DNA from: Lewinellaceae bacterium
GTDB taxonomy: Bacteria; Bacteroidota; Bacteroidia; Chitinophagales; Saprospiraceae
DNA: 64,000 nucleotides
Direction: 5' to 3'
Assembly (NCBI GenBank): GCA_020636005.1
Contig: JACJYR010000001.1
Coordinates: forward strand, 1,498,001-1,562,000
In this document: piece after piece, positions 34,407 through 43,814 of the stretch
Numbering within the stretch: position 1 is the stretch's first letter
Layout of the letters: each line of letters opens with the position of its first letter
Position numbers and translations under genes: made by a program
The notes under the pieces: generated by a model
Database searches by the model: none
Told to the model about the DNA's origin: nothing
What the model saw: only the letters and a program-made list of their open reading frames with translations

Positions 34407-37400
34407 ATGAGAAAATTCGAGTTTACTAAACAAATCCGATCTTACTACAGTGGGACAGCGACAAGCAGGTACCGAAGTACCGCTGCCCTTGGGCGGGCGG
34501 CGGCATGGATGTTCTTGCTGTTGTTCACAGGCTTTTACAGCCAAAGCTTTGCACAGTGCGCCCTTGTTTGTAACGACAACGTGAACGTATCCTTACCTGG
34601 ACCCATTGACGACTGCGATCTTGAAATATTGGTGCCGATGGTGCTGGAAGAACCCTACACCTGCCCGAACCAATTGACGGTAACGATCATGACGCTACAA
34701 GGGGTGCCCATCCCCACCTCCCCAACGGTGAATGAGTACCACATCGGCCAGTCCTTCCTCTTTCAGGTGAAGGAAAACCCGACGGGCAACTCCTGCTGGG
34801 GCACTATGAAAGTGGAAGACAAGCTCGGCCCGCAGATGCTCAATTGCAACAACCTGACCTTGCCTTGCATCATTGACTACCGGCCCACCACAGATGGTGG
34901 GGATGTGCCCGCACCCGACATTGACGACTGCTCTCCGATGTACAACGTGGCTTATACCGACATCATTGACAATGGGTCCTGCAGCACCAGCTACTCCGGC
35001 CTTGTGAACCGTACCTGGGTGGCTACCGACAACCTCGGCAATACCAGCACTTGCACACAGACGATTACGCTATCGAGAGTTTCTTTAGCTACTTACACCC
35101 CGCAGTGCCCGGCGAACGTAAACCTGCAGTGCGGGAACGTACTGCCCAACACAACACCTGCTGCGACCGGTTACCCGACTATCAAGATCAATAATATTGA
35201 CTACGAAGTGGTACCTGGCGCCAATACCTTTTGCGAACTGGCTGCTTCTTTTACCGACGAGACCTTCACAATCTGTGGGGGTGGCTACAAGATCCTTCGT
35301 ACATGGAACATCTACGACTGGTGCCTGCCCACGACAGCGGGCATGAACCCATTTACCTGTATCCAAGTGATCAAAGTAGAAGATACTGTGCCGCCAAATA
35401 TTGTTTGCCCGGCACCCATCGTACAGAATGCGTCTTCGGGAGCTTGCAAGGCTTCGCTGACGTTGCCCGCTGCTACTGTTACCGACGTTTGCTCCAATTT
35501 CACGGTGAAGGTCTTGACCCCTTTTGGAGTAGTCAACGGTAATGGCGGCCAATTGGCCAACGTGCCGGTTGGCGTCCATACCATTACCTATTCGGCGACG
35601 GATGCCTGTGGCAATCTGAACAGTTGCACCACCACGCTGACCGTGAAAGACAATACGCCACCAGTTGCGGTGTGCGACGAACATACAACGGTTTCACTGA
35701 CTGCCGACGGCACGGCCGTAGTGGCTGCCACGGTGTTCGACGACGGCAGTACGGACAACTGCGGGGTAGACCATTTTGAAGTACGCAGGATGCCTTCCCC
35801 TTGCATCCCGGCCGGAACGCCGTTCGACACGCATGTGACCTTCGATTGTTGCGACGTGGGCGACTCGCTTATGGTTTCCCTGAAAGTAGTGGATTCGGGA
35901 GGGAACATAAATTCCTGCATGGTCAACGTTTATGTGCAGGATAAAATAGACCCGACCATCGTTTGCCCGCCGAACAAGACCATTGAATGCGACGAACCCG
36001 TACCGCCTGTTTCTGCGCCTACTTTTTACGACAACTGTCCGGGAGCCACCTGGGCGGTCACAGAGACGTCCAGCATTTCTGCCTGTGGCGTTGGCAGTAT
36101 TACCAGAACTTTCACAGTGACAGACGTAGGCGGCAGGACAGCCACCTGTACCCAGATCCTCCAGGTGGTCAATTCTGTCCCCTTTAGCATTACTGACATT
36201 ATCTGGCCATTAGACTATTATACCAGCGACTGTGGGCCGGCATTGGAGCCTTCCGACCTGCCGCTCGGATACGACTTTCCGGAAATTTCAGAGGGTGCCT
36301 GCGATATGATTGCTGTGACGCACACCGATCAATTGTTGCCGACGAACCCGCCCGCCTGTTTTAAGATTTTGCGGAAATGGATCGTCATCGACTGGTGCCG
36401 TTACAATCCGAACGTTCAAAACAGCCCCGGCTATTTTGAACATACACAGATATTGAAAGTGCAGGACAATATCGCACCGGTACTTACCTGCCCAAGCGAT
36501 ACGACCTTCCTGAGCCTGGATCCCAACTGTTCTTATGGCATTGTGACCATGCCCCCGATTGGCGTACAGGATTGCAGCCAAAACTTTGTGTGGACGGTAA
36601 CCGTGGATTATGGCTCCAATGGATCCATTGACTTTGTTGGCAATACGCCGAACCTGAGCGGAAATTATCCTTTTGGGAAAAACCTCGTGAAGGTGAAAGC
36701 GGAAGACATGTGCGGCAACTCCTCCACTTGCTCCTTCAACATCACCGTAAAGGATGGGAAAAAACCATCGCCGATCTGCGTAAACGGGCTGGCGGTGGAA
36801 CTCATGCCCGACCCCGCCAGCGGCGGCGGCATGATACAGCTCACGCCGCAAATGTTCAACCAGGGCAGCTTTGACAACTGCACCGCTCCGGGCGACCTGC
36901 AGTTCAGCATTGCCCCGTCCATTTTTGACTGCGATGATGTAGGCATAAATGTTGTACTGATGTATGTGACCGATGAAGCGGGCAACCAGGACTACTGCGA
37001 GACCTACGTTATCATTCAGGACAACATGGTCGTTTGCCCCAGCCCATTGGTGGCCTCCGTGGGTGGCGATATAGCCACTGCCAGCGGCCAGGGCGTAGCC
37101 AACGTTTCAGTCGGAGTGAGTGGAAACGGTCCGCTTACGGCCCCCGTGCTCACCACACAGAGCGGACACTTCCAGTTCTTTGACCTGACTTTGGGATACG
37201 ACTACACCTTTGCGCCGACCAACAACCAGAACCCTATGAACGGGGTAACCACCTTCGACCTGGTGTTGATGACCCGGCACATCCTGGGCATTCAGACCCT
37301 TGATTCTCCTTACAAAATTATTGCCGCCGACGTCAACAAGTCGGGCACGGTGACAACCTATGACGTGGTGGAACTCCGCAAGCTCATTTTGCAGGTGATT

Positions 37401-38324
37401 CCTACCTTCCCGAACAACACGTCCTGGCGTTTTGTGGACAAGAACCATGTGTTCACCAACCCGCAGAACCCGTTCCAGCCGCCTTTCAATGAGTTTTTCA
37501 ACGTCAACGACCTGAACGGCAATTTGAGCGATGTTGATTTTGTGGCCGTCAAAATTGGCGACGTGAACGGCTCGGCAGTAACCAACCTTTCTACGGACGA
37601 TACAGAAGACAGAAATACGACCGATGACCTGACCTTCGCCGTGGATGAACAACTCGTCCAGGCAGGCGAAACCTTCAGGATTCCTATAAAAGCAATGCCT
37701 GGAAAGAACCAGGACATCAACTTGTTGGGCTACCAGTTCGCCCTGCGCTTCGACCCGAATGCCGCAACACTGGTGGACATTGAAATGGGCGATTTGACAA
37801 ATTTAACCGAAACAAACTTTGGACTGACGATGCTGGACGAAGGCATCATCACAACAAGCTGGGACAATTCAAAAAACACACTACACGTTGACAACACTAA
37901 TCTTTTTACCCTCGTCTTCAGGGCTAACACAAACACTTCGGTGAGCGATTTGCTCCAACTTGCAGAAAGCGCCATGCCGGCTGAGGCATACGAACTGGCA
38001 GCAGGCGGCCAGTTGAACCTGATGGGTGTCAACCTTCAGTTCAACAACCCAACTGCCGCCCCGGGCGAATTCGAGTTGTACCAAAACAACCCGAACCCCT
38101 TCCGGGACAACACTGCGATTGGGTTCCGCCTGCCCGAAGCAGGCAAAGCGACCTTGAAAGTGTACGACCTGTCGGGAAATGTCCTGACCGTTGTGTCCCG
38201 TGATTTCGACAAGGGCTACAATGAGATCCTGCTGAACAAAAAAGACCTCGGCTCGTCCGGTGTCCTTTTCTACGAACTGGAAACGCCCACCCATACTGCC
38301 ACCCGCAGGATGGTGAGGCTCTGA
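34407..38324 (+). CDS. HYR-repeat surface protein with dockerin-like, cohesin-like and T9SS domains (paralogue)
   Basis: A 1305-aa paralogue of the preceding protein with the same order of modules. A long N region (~33 residues) precedes the signal core (AAAWMFLLLFTGF) and cleavage after SFAQ. It shares the opening QCALVCNDNV with its neighbour. HYR-type units lie near 330-420 (NIVCPAPIVQNASSGAC) and 690-780, with several other Cys-rich Ig-like units. The dockerin-like pair is at about 969 (IIAADVNKSGTVTTYDVVEL) and near 1055 (VKIGDVNGSA). The cohesin-like domain is at about 1078-1211 (ETFRIPIKAMPG, LLGYQFALRFDPNAATL). The sorting domain starts near 1221 (LYQNNPNPFRDNTAIGF). The dockerin-to-end part is clearly more conserved between the two than the HYR part. 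Confidence 0.9.
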   Translation: MRKFEFTKQIRSYYSGTATSRYRSTAALGRAAAWMFLLLFTGFYSQSFAQCALVCNDNVNVSLPGPIDDCDLEILVPMVLEEPYTCPNQLTVTIMTLQGVPIPTSPTVNEYHIGQSFLFQVKENPTGNSCWGTMKVEDKLGPQMLNCNNLTLPCIIDYRPTTDGGDVPAPDIDDCSPMYNVAYTDIIDNGSCSTSYSGLVNRTWVATDNLGNTSTCTQTITLSRVSLATYTPQCPANVNLQCGNVLPNTTPAATGYPTIKINNIDYEVVPGANTFCELAASFTDETFTICGGGYKILRTWNIYDWCLPTTAGMNPFTCIQVIKVEDTVPPNIVCPAPIVQNASSGACKASLTLPAATVTDVCSNFTVKVLTPFGVVNGNGGQLANVPVGVHTITYSATDACGNLNSCTTTLTVKDNTPPVAVCDEHTTVSLTADGTAVVAATVFDDGSTDNCGVDHFEVRRMPSPCIPAGTPFDTHVTFDCCDVGDSLMVSLKVVDSGGNINSCMVNVYVQDKIDPTIVCPPNKTIECDEPVPPVSAPTFYDNCPGATWAVTETSSISACGVGSITRTFTVTDVGGRTATCTQILQVVNSVPFSITDIIWPLDYYTSDCGPALEPSDLPLGYDFPEISEGACDMIAVTHTDQLLPTNPPACFKILRKWIVIDWCRYNPNVQNSPGYFEHTQILKVQDNIAPVLTCPSDTTFLSLDPNCSYGIVTMPPIGVQDCSQNFVWTVTVDYGSNGSIDFVGNTPNLSGNYPFGKNLVKVKAEDMCGNSSTCSFNITVKDGKKPSPICVNGLAVELMPDPASGGGMIQLTPQMFNQGSFDNCTAPGDLQFSIAPSIFDCDDVGINVVLMYVTDEAGNQDYCETYVIIQDNMVVCPSPLVASVGGDIATASGQGVANVSVGVSGNGPLTAPVLTTQSGHFQFFDLTLGYDYTFAPTNNQNPMNGVTTFDLVLMTRHILGIQTLDSPYKIIAADVNKSGTVTTYDVVELRKLILQVIPTFPNNTSWRFVDKNHVFTNPQNPFQPPFNEFFNVNDLNGNLSDVDFVAVKIGDVNGSAVTNLSTDDTEDRNTTDDLTFAVDEQLVQAGETFRIPIKAMPGKNQDINLLGYQFALRFDPNAATLVDIEMGDLTNLTETNFGLTMLDEGIITTSWDNSKNTLHVDNTNLFTLVFRANTNTSVSDLLQLAESAMPAEAYELAAGGQLNLMGVNLQFNNPTAAPGEFELYQNNPNPFRDNTAIGFRLPEAGKATLKVYDLSGNVLTVVSRDFDKGYNEILLNKKDLGSSGVLFYELETPTHTATRRMVRL

Positions 38325-38370
38325 TAAAGAAGTGAGCGGTGAGTCGTGGGACGCCCCCGCTTCTCACCTC

Positions 38371-38484
38371 TTAGGACCGAAGGAAAAATAATCCCGTTGT
38401 GAAATCGGGATTATTTTTAAAAAACCCTTCCATTGCTGGGGTTTTCAAAATCAAAGTAGGTAAGTTATTTTTTATCGTTACTAA
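38371..38484. repeat. Dispersed double-hairpin repeat, copy 2
   Basis: Second copy of the repeat described at 4918-5032, starting 46 bases after the second HYR stop. It differs from copy 1 at a few places; in the second hairpin a C-to-T change is still paired as G-T, so the stem is kept. Here it may serve as the gene's terminator. Confidence 0.8.
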
Positions 38485-38547
38485 GAGAAATGTGCGATTT
38501 CCCAGAACCGATTTAAGTATTCTCAAAATCTGGTTTTTGGGATGACC

Positions 38548-38580
38548 TCTCCCGGCTTCGGCTGGGGGGGGTTTTTATTT
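38548..38580 (+). terminator. UUCG-loop terminator
   Basis: CCCGGC-TTCG-GCTGGG with extra G-T pairs at the base is followed by TTTTTATTT. A stable UUCG tetraloop plus a T tract is the classical intrinsic form. It lies between repeat copies 2 and 3. Confidence 0.75.
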
Positions 38581-38694
38581 GAAACGCTATGCAGGAGGTT
38601 TCAGAAAAACAAGAAATTGTGCTTTGCCCATAACACCGCCCACAGAATGTCGTTAAATGGTAACTTTGCAGGAATTTAGTGCATTCTGGGGTTT

Positions 38695-38808
38695 TTAGGA
38701 TCGAAGGAAAAATAATCCCGATGTGAAATCGGGATTATTTTAAAAAAACCCCTCCAGTACTGGGGTTTCTAAATCAAAATGGTGACGTTATTTTTTTATC
38801 GTTACTTA
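38695..38808. repeat. Dispersed double-hairpin repeat, copy 3
   Basis: Third copy, ending about 42 bases before the PorG-like gene. The second hairpin has changed to CCAGTACTGG, a perfect palindrome, again keeping pairing. Copies 2 and 3 lie in the same orientation and flank a terminator. Confidence 0.8.
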
Positions 38809-38850
38809 AGTGAAACCGCCTGCCAAGCGTGAAACCCAAATCCTGATAAC

Positions 38851-39714
38851 TTGAAACTCAACATACCCGTGATCAGAAGACTTTTTTTCCTTTTCGTTTT
38901 TGCCTACAGTTCTTTTCAAGCCAACGCACAGGAAGGTGTGGAAGTAGGTGCCTGGATAGCAGGCGTCAACTACTTCGGCGACCTCAATACCAATCTCCGC
39001 CTCAACCGCATCGGCCCGGCGGGTGGCATCGGCCTTCGGTACAATTTCAACGAGCGCCTCTGCACCAAATTGAGCGGCAATATCGGCCAGGTGAGCGCCT
39101 ACGACAAAGATTCCCCCAACATCTACGAGCGCGCCCGCAACCTGAGCTTTAAGTCCATCGTCGCCGATGCAGGGCTTCAGTTCGAATTCAACTTCCTGCC
39201 CTATCTGCACGGCTCCAAGGACAACGGTTGGACGCCCTATCTCTTTGTGGGCCTCGGCATCAGCTATTTCAACCCAAAAGCAAAAATGGACGGTGAATGG
39301 TACCCGCTTCGCACCTTCGGCACGGAGGGGCAGTTCAAGGGGGAGGAATACTACACCGTTGCAGGCGGGTGGGTCTATGGCGCTGGTTTTAAAATTGATC
39401 TGAGCTATGAGTGGAGCCTCAATATTGACGTCAGTGCCAGAAGGCTCTTTTCCGACTACCTCGACGACGTGAGCGGCGTTTATCCTGATGCCGAAGACGT
39501 GCAGGATCTCCGGGGCGACCTTGCCACCCGTTTCATTGATCGTTCTTCGGAACTCTACCAGCAGGATCCCGATTTTTTCACCCGCAACAACATCGAGCAT
39601 CCCATTGGCGAGCCTGGCCGCCAGCGCGGCAACAGCCGCAACAACGATACCTACGTCTATTTTGGGATTGGCCTTTATTATTATTTTGGAGATTTGAAAT
39701 GCCCGTATGATTAG
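38851..39714 (+). CDS. DUF6089-like outer-membrane protein, PorG-type T9SS component
   Basis: A 287-aa protein with a signal peptide (core LFFLFVFAYSSF, cleavage after ANAQ) and a beta-barrel of the DUF6089 family: EVGAWIAGVNYFGDLNTN at the start, GLRYNFNERLCTKLSG, PYLFVGLGISYFNPKA, and the terminal RGNSRNNDTYVYFGIGLYYYF. In Porphyromonas gingivalis PorG belongs to the T9SS apparatus, so this gene may supply part of the machine that exports the cargo proteins nearby. Start is TTG 38851 or GTG 38869; both give a good signal peptide. Family call is from memory of the motif pattern. Confidence 0.75.
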   Translation: MKLNIPVIRRLFFLFVFAYSSFQANAQEGVEVGAWIAGVNYFGDLNTNLRLNRIGPAGGIGLRYNFNERLCTKLSGNIGQVSAYDKDSPNIYERARNLSFKSIVADAGLQFEFNFLPYLHGSKDNGWTPYLFVGLGISYFNPKAKMDGEWYPLRTFGTEGQFKGEEYYTVAGGWVYGAGFKIDLSYEWSLNIDVSARRLFSDYLDDVSGVYPDAEDVQDLRGDLATRFIDRSSELYQQDPDFFTRNNIEHPIGEPGRQRGNSRNNDTYVYFGIGLYYYFGDLKCPYD

Positions 39715-39729
39715 ATAGGCCTTGCATGG

Positions 39730-40839
39730 TCAAAGCTGGCCATGGTACACTGCCCCCCCGATAGTATCCCGCTCCGCCCCAGTTACCGACGACATGCAAT
39801 TGGGCACCCCTTCCAGCCGCATCACGCCCAGCAGGGCCATCAAGCAGGCTTCTTTAAATTTTATCATATTTATTTCAGGCACCAATACTGTTGCCTGCGT
39901 ACATTCCTCCCGAATGCATTTCATCAGAAATCCATTGAACACGCCACCGCCAGTGGCCAGCATCCGGTATTTTTCTTTTTTAAAACCCTCCTTTTCCACG
40001 ACTTCTTTGATGGTTTGCTCCAATTGAAAAGCCACATGGCGGCAAACGGTGTGCAGTTTGTCCGGTATGGCGCCGGTTGACTCCCGGCATGTTTTTACCG
40101 GGTTTCCCTGCACCCATTGGTTGGAGAGCGACTTTGGGTAGGGTTGTTTAAAAAAAGGAAAGCTGTTCAACTGGGCGAAAAGCCTTTCTTCCAACTGGCC
40201 GCTGGCCGCCAAACCTCCGTTTTCATCGAAGGGAAGTCCAATGTCGTTGACCAGTGCGTTCAGTACCTGGTTGGCGCCGGTAATGTCAAAGGCGATGAAG
40301 TTTCCAAAAGCGTTGCAGGTAAGGTTGGCGATGCCGCCGAGGTTGAGGTAAAAATCGTACCCGGGGTACAGCATCTTGTCTGCCATCGGGGCGAGCGGGG
40401 CGCCCTGGCCGCCGAGGGCTATATCTGAAGAACGAAAGTCACAAACTACGGTGCAGCCGGTAAGGGCAGCAAGCGAGGCACCGTCGCCGATTTGTACGGT
40501 AAAACCTTTTGAAGGTTCGTGGAATACGGTATGGCCATGCGAGGCGATCAGGTCGATGTTGGCTGGGGAGATGTTGTTCTCTTCAAAAAAGCCGTTTACC
40601 AATTGACCTTGGTAATGGCCAAAAGCCGTACTTGCTTCCGCTAATGCGGCCCCGCCGAGCAGCGGGGTTTCCTGCAGCCGTTTTTCCCACGCAGGTGAAA
40701 AAGGCAGGCAATCTGCCTTCAACAATTGCCATGAAAGGATTTGAAAAGGAGCACTGACCTCAAATCGGCAATACCCCACATCCAGGCCGTCCAATGAACT
40801 GCCGGACATCAGGCCGACTGCGTGATAAGTCTTTCCCAT
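39730..40839 (-). CDS. anmK: Anhydro-N-acetylmuramic acid kinase
   Basis: Converts anhydroMurNAc from cell-wall turnover to MurNAc-6-phosphate using ATP. Motifs: GLMSGSSLDGLDVG at the N-terminus (ATP-binding loop of the ASKHA fold), ASHGHTVFHEP, the DFRSSDIALGGQGAPLAPM segment with the catalytic Asp, LNLGGIANLT, and a C-terminal MLATGGGVFNGFL. 369 aa is normal. It starts 16 bases after the cytochrome gene in the same direction, so the two are probably co-transcribed, though a functional link is not obvious. Confidence 0.96.
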   Translation of the reverse strand: MGKTYHAVGLMSGSSLDGLDVGYCRFEVSAPFQILSWQLLKADCLPFSPAWEKRLQETPLLGGAALAEASTAFGHYQGQLVNGFFEENNISPANIDLIASHGHTVFHEPSKGFTVQIGDGASLAALTGCTVVCDFRSSDIALGGQGAPLAPMADKMLYPGYDFYLNLGGIANLTCNAFGNFIAFDITGANQVLNALVNDIGLPFDENGGLAASGQLEERLFAQLNSFPFFKQPYPKSLSNQWVQGNPVKTCRESTGAIPDKLHTVCRHVAFQLEQTIKEVVEKEGFKKEKYRMLATGGGVFNGFLMKCIREECTQATVLVPEINMIKFKEACLMALLGVMRLEGVPNCMSSVTGAERDTIGGAVYHGQL

Positions 40840-40855
40840 GATTTTCGGCTATGGT

Positions 40856-41185
40856 TCAGTGCCTTAGCTTTTCCACATACTCGGCCACCGCCTTGATTTT
40901 TGCTTCGCTGAGCAAGTCCTTGAAGGGCGTCATGGCCTTGCGCCCATTGGTGATAACGTTGATGCGCTCTTCGAGCGGTAGCACGGAGGTTTGCAGGTTA
41001 AAAGCACCGCTGGCCCCCATGTCGCCTGCGATCCCGTGGCAGGTGACGCAGTAGGTTTTGTAGATTTTTTCGCCGTCCACTGCCGGTGTGGCCGGCTTGG
41101 CGGAGGCTGTTTCTTTCTTGCCTTCGCCGCCGCTGCAAGCATACAGGGCTGCTGCGAAAAAGGTGAAAATGATTACTTTTTTCAT
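40856..41185 (-). CDS. Lipoprotein cytochrome c
   Basis: A 109-aa class I c-type cytochrome anchored as a lipoprotein (lipobox LYAC, Cys 17). An Ala/Pro/Thr linker leads to the haem motif CVTCH near residue 48, and the distal Met ligand is probably in KAMTPFKDLLSEAKIKAVAEYVEKL. It would carry electrons in the periplasm, perhaps to a terminal oxidase. No oxidase or maturation gene is nearby. Confidence 0.9.
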   Translation of the reverse strand: MKKVIIFTFFAAALYACSGGEGKKETASAKPATPAVDGEKIYKTYCVTCHGIAGDMGASGAFNLQTSVLPLEERINVITNGRKAMTPFKDLLSEAKIKAVAEYVEKLRH

Positions 41186-41474
41186 AATTCAATGTAATTG
41201 TGAGGTGATGGGCGAAAATAGGTAGAAGGTGAAAAACTCAATGGAAATGAAAGAAACTTTGACAGATTATAATTTTTGTCAAGTCTATCTTTCGCTAACA
41301 AATGGGAATCAAAAACTTCATGCAAGGTGAAACTGAAGAGCGTAAGTGGTCGGCCCCGGACTCGCATATACGTCGAATCCTGGCCCCTGCAACCAGTTGA
41401 TTCAGGGGGAGTGGGCAAGACAATTTACTTTCGTCAACCTTCGATTTCAATCAACCTGGAGCAACTACCTACCA

Positions 41475-42455
41475 TTATTCGCCTGTTATTTGCCCAATGA
41501 TTTGCTCCCCGTGGTGCCGGGTATTTTCAATAAACAACTTGCTGGTATTCAGCCCCGCCTGCACAACACCCGCCAGGTACACATTCGGCAGGTTTGACTC
41601 AAAAGTTTCCTCGTTCATGATGGGGGTGCGTGATTCGTCGTCGTTGAAACGGATGCCTATTTTTTCCAAAAACTCAAAATCGGGCTGGTAGCCGGTCATG
41701 GCCAAAACAAAATCATTTTCCACTACGACTTCGCCTTCGGGCGTGTCCAGGACCACTTCATGCGGCCTTATTGCTTTGACCGTGGTGTTGAAAAAAGCCT
41801 TGATGCTGCCTTCTTCGATACGATTTTCGATGTTGGGGCGAATCCAGTATTTCACCTTTTCATAGATGCCGCCTTCCCGGATGGCCATGGTGACTTCCGA
41901 GCCTTTGTAAAAAGTCTCAAGCGCCACGTCGCATGCGGAATTGGCAGCGCCCACCACCAGCACTTTCTGGCCAACGTAGGGGTGCGCCTCGTCGTAAAAG
42001 TGTTTCACCTTTGGCAAATCCTCTCCTGGAACGCCCATCAACCGGGGCTTGTCGTAAAAACCCGTGGCGACGACCACGGCCCTTGCCTGGTACTTGTTTT
42101 TTGAAGTTGTTATTTCATAAAAACCATCCGGCTGGCGCTCCATGCCCAATACTTCCTCGTACAATTTCACCTTCAATTTCCAGCTTTCGTAGATGCGGCG
42201 GTAATATTCCAGCGCCTCTTTGCGGGTCGGCTTATCTACGTGCGAAATAAAGGGCACTTCGCCGATTTCCAGTTTGAGGGAAGTGGAAAAGAAGGTCATA
42301 TTTGCCGGGAAGCGGAAAATGGAGTTTACCAATACACCTTTTTCAACAATGAGGTAGTCGAGCTTTTTCTTTTCCGCATCGATGGCGCAGGCGAGGCCCG
42401 ACGGGCCGGCACCGATGATGAGGAGGTCGAGAATTTTTCTGTTTTCGTTTTTCAT
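41475..42455 (-). CDS. ypdA: YpdA-type FAD/NAD(P) oxidoreductase
   Basis: A 326-aa pyridine-nucleotide oxidoreductase of the YpdA family, described in Firmicutes as reducing bacillithiol disulfide and also found across Bacteroidota. The N-terminal FAD motif is IGAGPSGLACAI. FPANMTFFSTS follows, and the second Rossmann motif is VVGAANSACDVAL. The end has ALMTGYQ-like VLAMTGYQPDF and VYLAGVVQAGLNTSKLFIENTRHHG. The thioredoxin-reductase CxxC pair is absent, as expected in this family. A role in low-molecular-weight thiol balance fits with the ergothioneine genes further on, but bacillithiol synthesis genes are not in the window. Confidence 0.9.
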   Translation of the reverse strand: MKNENRKILDLLIIGAGPSGLACAIDAEKKKLDYLIVEKGVLVNSIFRFPANMTFFSTSLKLEIGEVPFISHVDKPTRKEALEYYRRIYESWKLKVKLYEEVLGMERQPDGFYEITTSKNKYQARAVVVATGFYDKPRLMGVPGEDLPKVKHFYDEAHPYVGQKVLVVGAANSACDVALETFYKGSEVTMAIREGGIYEKVKYWIRPNIENRIEEGSIKAFFNTTVKAIRPHEVVLDTPEGEVVVENDFVLAMTGYQPDFEFLEKIGIRFNDDESRTPIMNEETFESNLPNVYLAGVVQAGLNTSKLFIENTRHHGEQIIGQITGE

Positions 42456-42520
42456 AAACTTGGTAAATCTGTAGCTGTTGGAAATGTTTTCCTGACAAAG
42501 AGTATCTTCATATATTTCGG

Positions 42521-42528
42521 CAAATTTA
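42521..42528 (-). promoter_or_regulatory. Candidate -7 box for ypdA
   Basis: Minus-strand TAAATTTG matches TAnnTTTG, about 65 bases upstream of the ypdA ATG. Confidence 0.4.
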
Positions 42529-42540
42529 TTACTGAGTAAA

Positions 42541-42655
42541 CTAAGTTTCTTGCTGTTTTGATTTCAGAAATCAGATGTAAGAAATCAGATTTTAGATTTA
42601 TCTGCGATCGTAAAATCTCAAATCTTATCTCGTACATCTGACTTCTTATATCGTA
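42541..42655. repeat. Imperfect inverted repeat of AAATCAGAT units
   Basis: Units such as AGAAATCAGATGTAAGAAAT (42565-42600) face related inverted units (AAATCTCAAATCTTATCTC through ACATCTGACTTC, 42614-42646). This occupies most of the region between the divergent ypdA and DUF3667 genes. A smaller AATCTTAAATC tandem at 801-818 is of the same general kind. Confidence 0.55.
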
Positions 42656-42684
42656 AGAAATTTAGCTGACAGGGTATTTAGTCC

Positions 42685-43812
42685 ATGCAAGAAAACATAG
42701 CTGAAAACTGCCGCAACTGCCACCACCCCTTGCCCGAAGGGGCAAAATACTGCCCTGCCTGCGGCCAGAAAAACACCGATGGCCGCCTCACCTTTCGGGA
42801 GATGGCCGTTGAGTTCGTGGATACGCTTTTCAACCTGGACAACCGCATCTTCAGTACACTCGGCGCTATGGCCATTCCTGGCAAATTGACCCAAAGTTAT
42901 TTTGAGGGGAAGCACATCCGATACTACCACCCCGTGCGGCTCTTCATCGTTTCGGCAGGTATTTTTACGGCTTTGACGACTTTCAAAATAGGCCAGCTAG
43001 GTTTGAACGATCTAAAAATCGGCATTGACGAAAGAAAAGAGGAGTACCAAAAACTACAACAGCAAAAATTGCTGGACAGCCTTACCTGCCATGTTTCCGA
43101 ATCTTTCAACAACCAGGAGGTAGATGCAGCACTCGACACCCTCAAGGTGCGTTTCAAAAAAATAAATTCCCCGCCCGGTTATGACCTGAACATTAATTTT
43201 ATGAATGGGGAAATGCAGGTAGATACCCTCAACAAGAATAAAAAACCAGCTATCGAACAGTCGGACAGCCTCGTCGTCAACAACTTTTTTCGCTTCGGAG
43301 GAAAGGACATTAAAGTGGCCATCGCCGATTTATTGAACCTGGACGAAGAACAGCTTTTGGATAAATATGGTGTGAAAGGTTGGAAAAACCGGCTCATGTT
43401 CCGCCAGTATGTCCGCTTGAAAAAAGGTGGCTCGAGATTTTTCATTTATTTCATCGGGAACATCATCTGGATGATGCTCATTATGATGCCGATGCTGGCA
43501 ATCGTATTGAAATTGCTCTATATCAGGAGGAAATTCTTTTATTACGAACACTTGGTATTTTCCTTCCACACCCACGCTTTTATGTTCCTGTTTTTTGCAT
43601 TGATAATGGCCTTGGGCAATGTACTTCCCGATGTGGTAGGTGCTGTAATGTTCCTGTTTTCTGCTGTCTATCTTTTCCTGGCCATGAAGCGTTTTTACGG
43701 GCAGGGCATTTTTAAAACCTTTATCAAATTTTCGCTTGCCAACTTACTTTACTTACTGATCGTGACATTGGCCGGTACCCTCACCTTGATGGCGAGCGCT
43801 GTTTTCTTTTGA
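42685..43812 (+). CDS. DUF3667-type zinc-ribbon membrane protein
   Basis: A 375-aa protein with an N-terminal zinc ribbon (CRNC at 9-12 and CPAC at 23-26), then the family signature of DUF3667: REMAVEFVDTLFNLDNRIFSTL, then KLTQSYFEGKHIRYYHPVRLF. A first hydrophobic segment follows it. A long soluble loop (about 110-250) with Lys/Gln-rich helices separates it from four or five C-terminal TM helices. The function of the family is unknown. It is monocistronic and convergent with the SDR gene, the two stops being two bases apart. Confidence 0.8.
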   Translation: MQENIAENCRNCHHPLPEGAKYCPACGQKNTDGRLTFREMAVEFVDTLFNLDNRIFSTLGAMAIPGKLTQSYFEGKHIRYYHPVRLFIVSAGIFTALTTFKIGQLGLNDLKIGIDERKEEYQKLQQQKLLDSLTCHVSESFNNQEVDAALDTLKVRFKKINSPPGYDLNINFMNGEMQVDTLNKNKKPAIEQSDSLVVNNFFRFGGKDIKVAIADLLNLDEEQLLDKYGVKGWKNRLMFRQYVRLKKGGSRFFIYFIGNIIWMMLIMMPMLAIVLKLLYIRRKFFYYEHLVFSFHTHAFMFLFFALIMALGNVLPDVVGAVMFLFSAVYLFLAMKRFYGQGIFKTFIKFSLANLLYLLIVTLAGTLTLMASAVFF

Positions 43813-43814
43813 AA

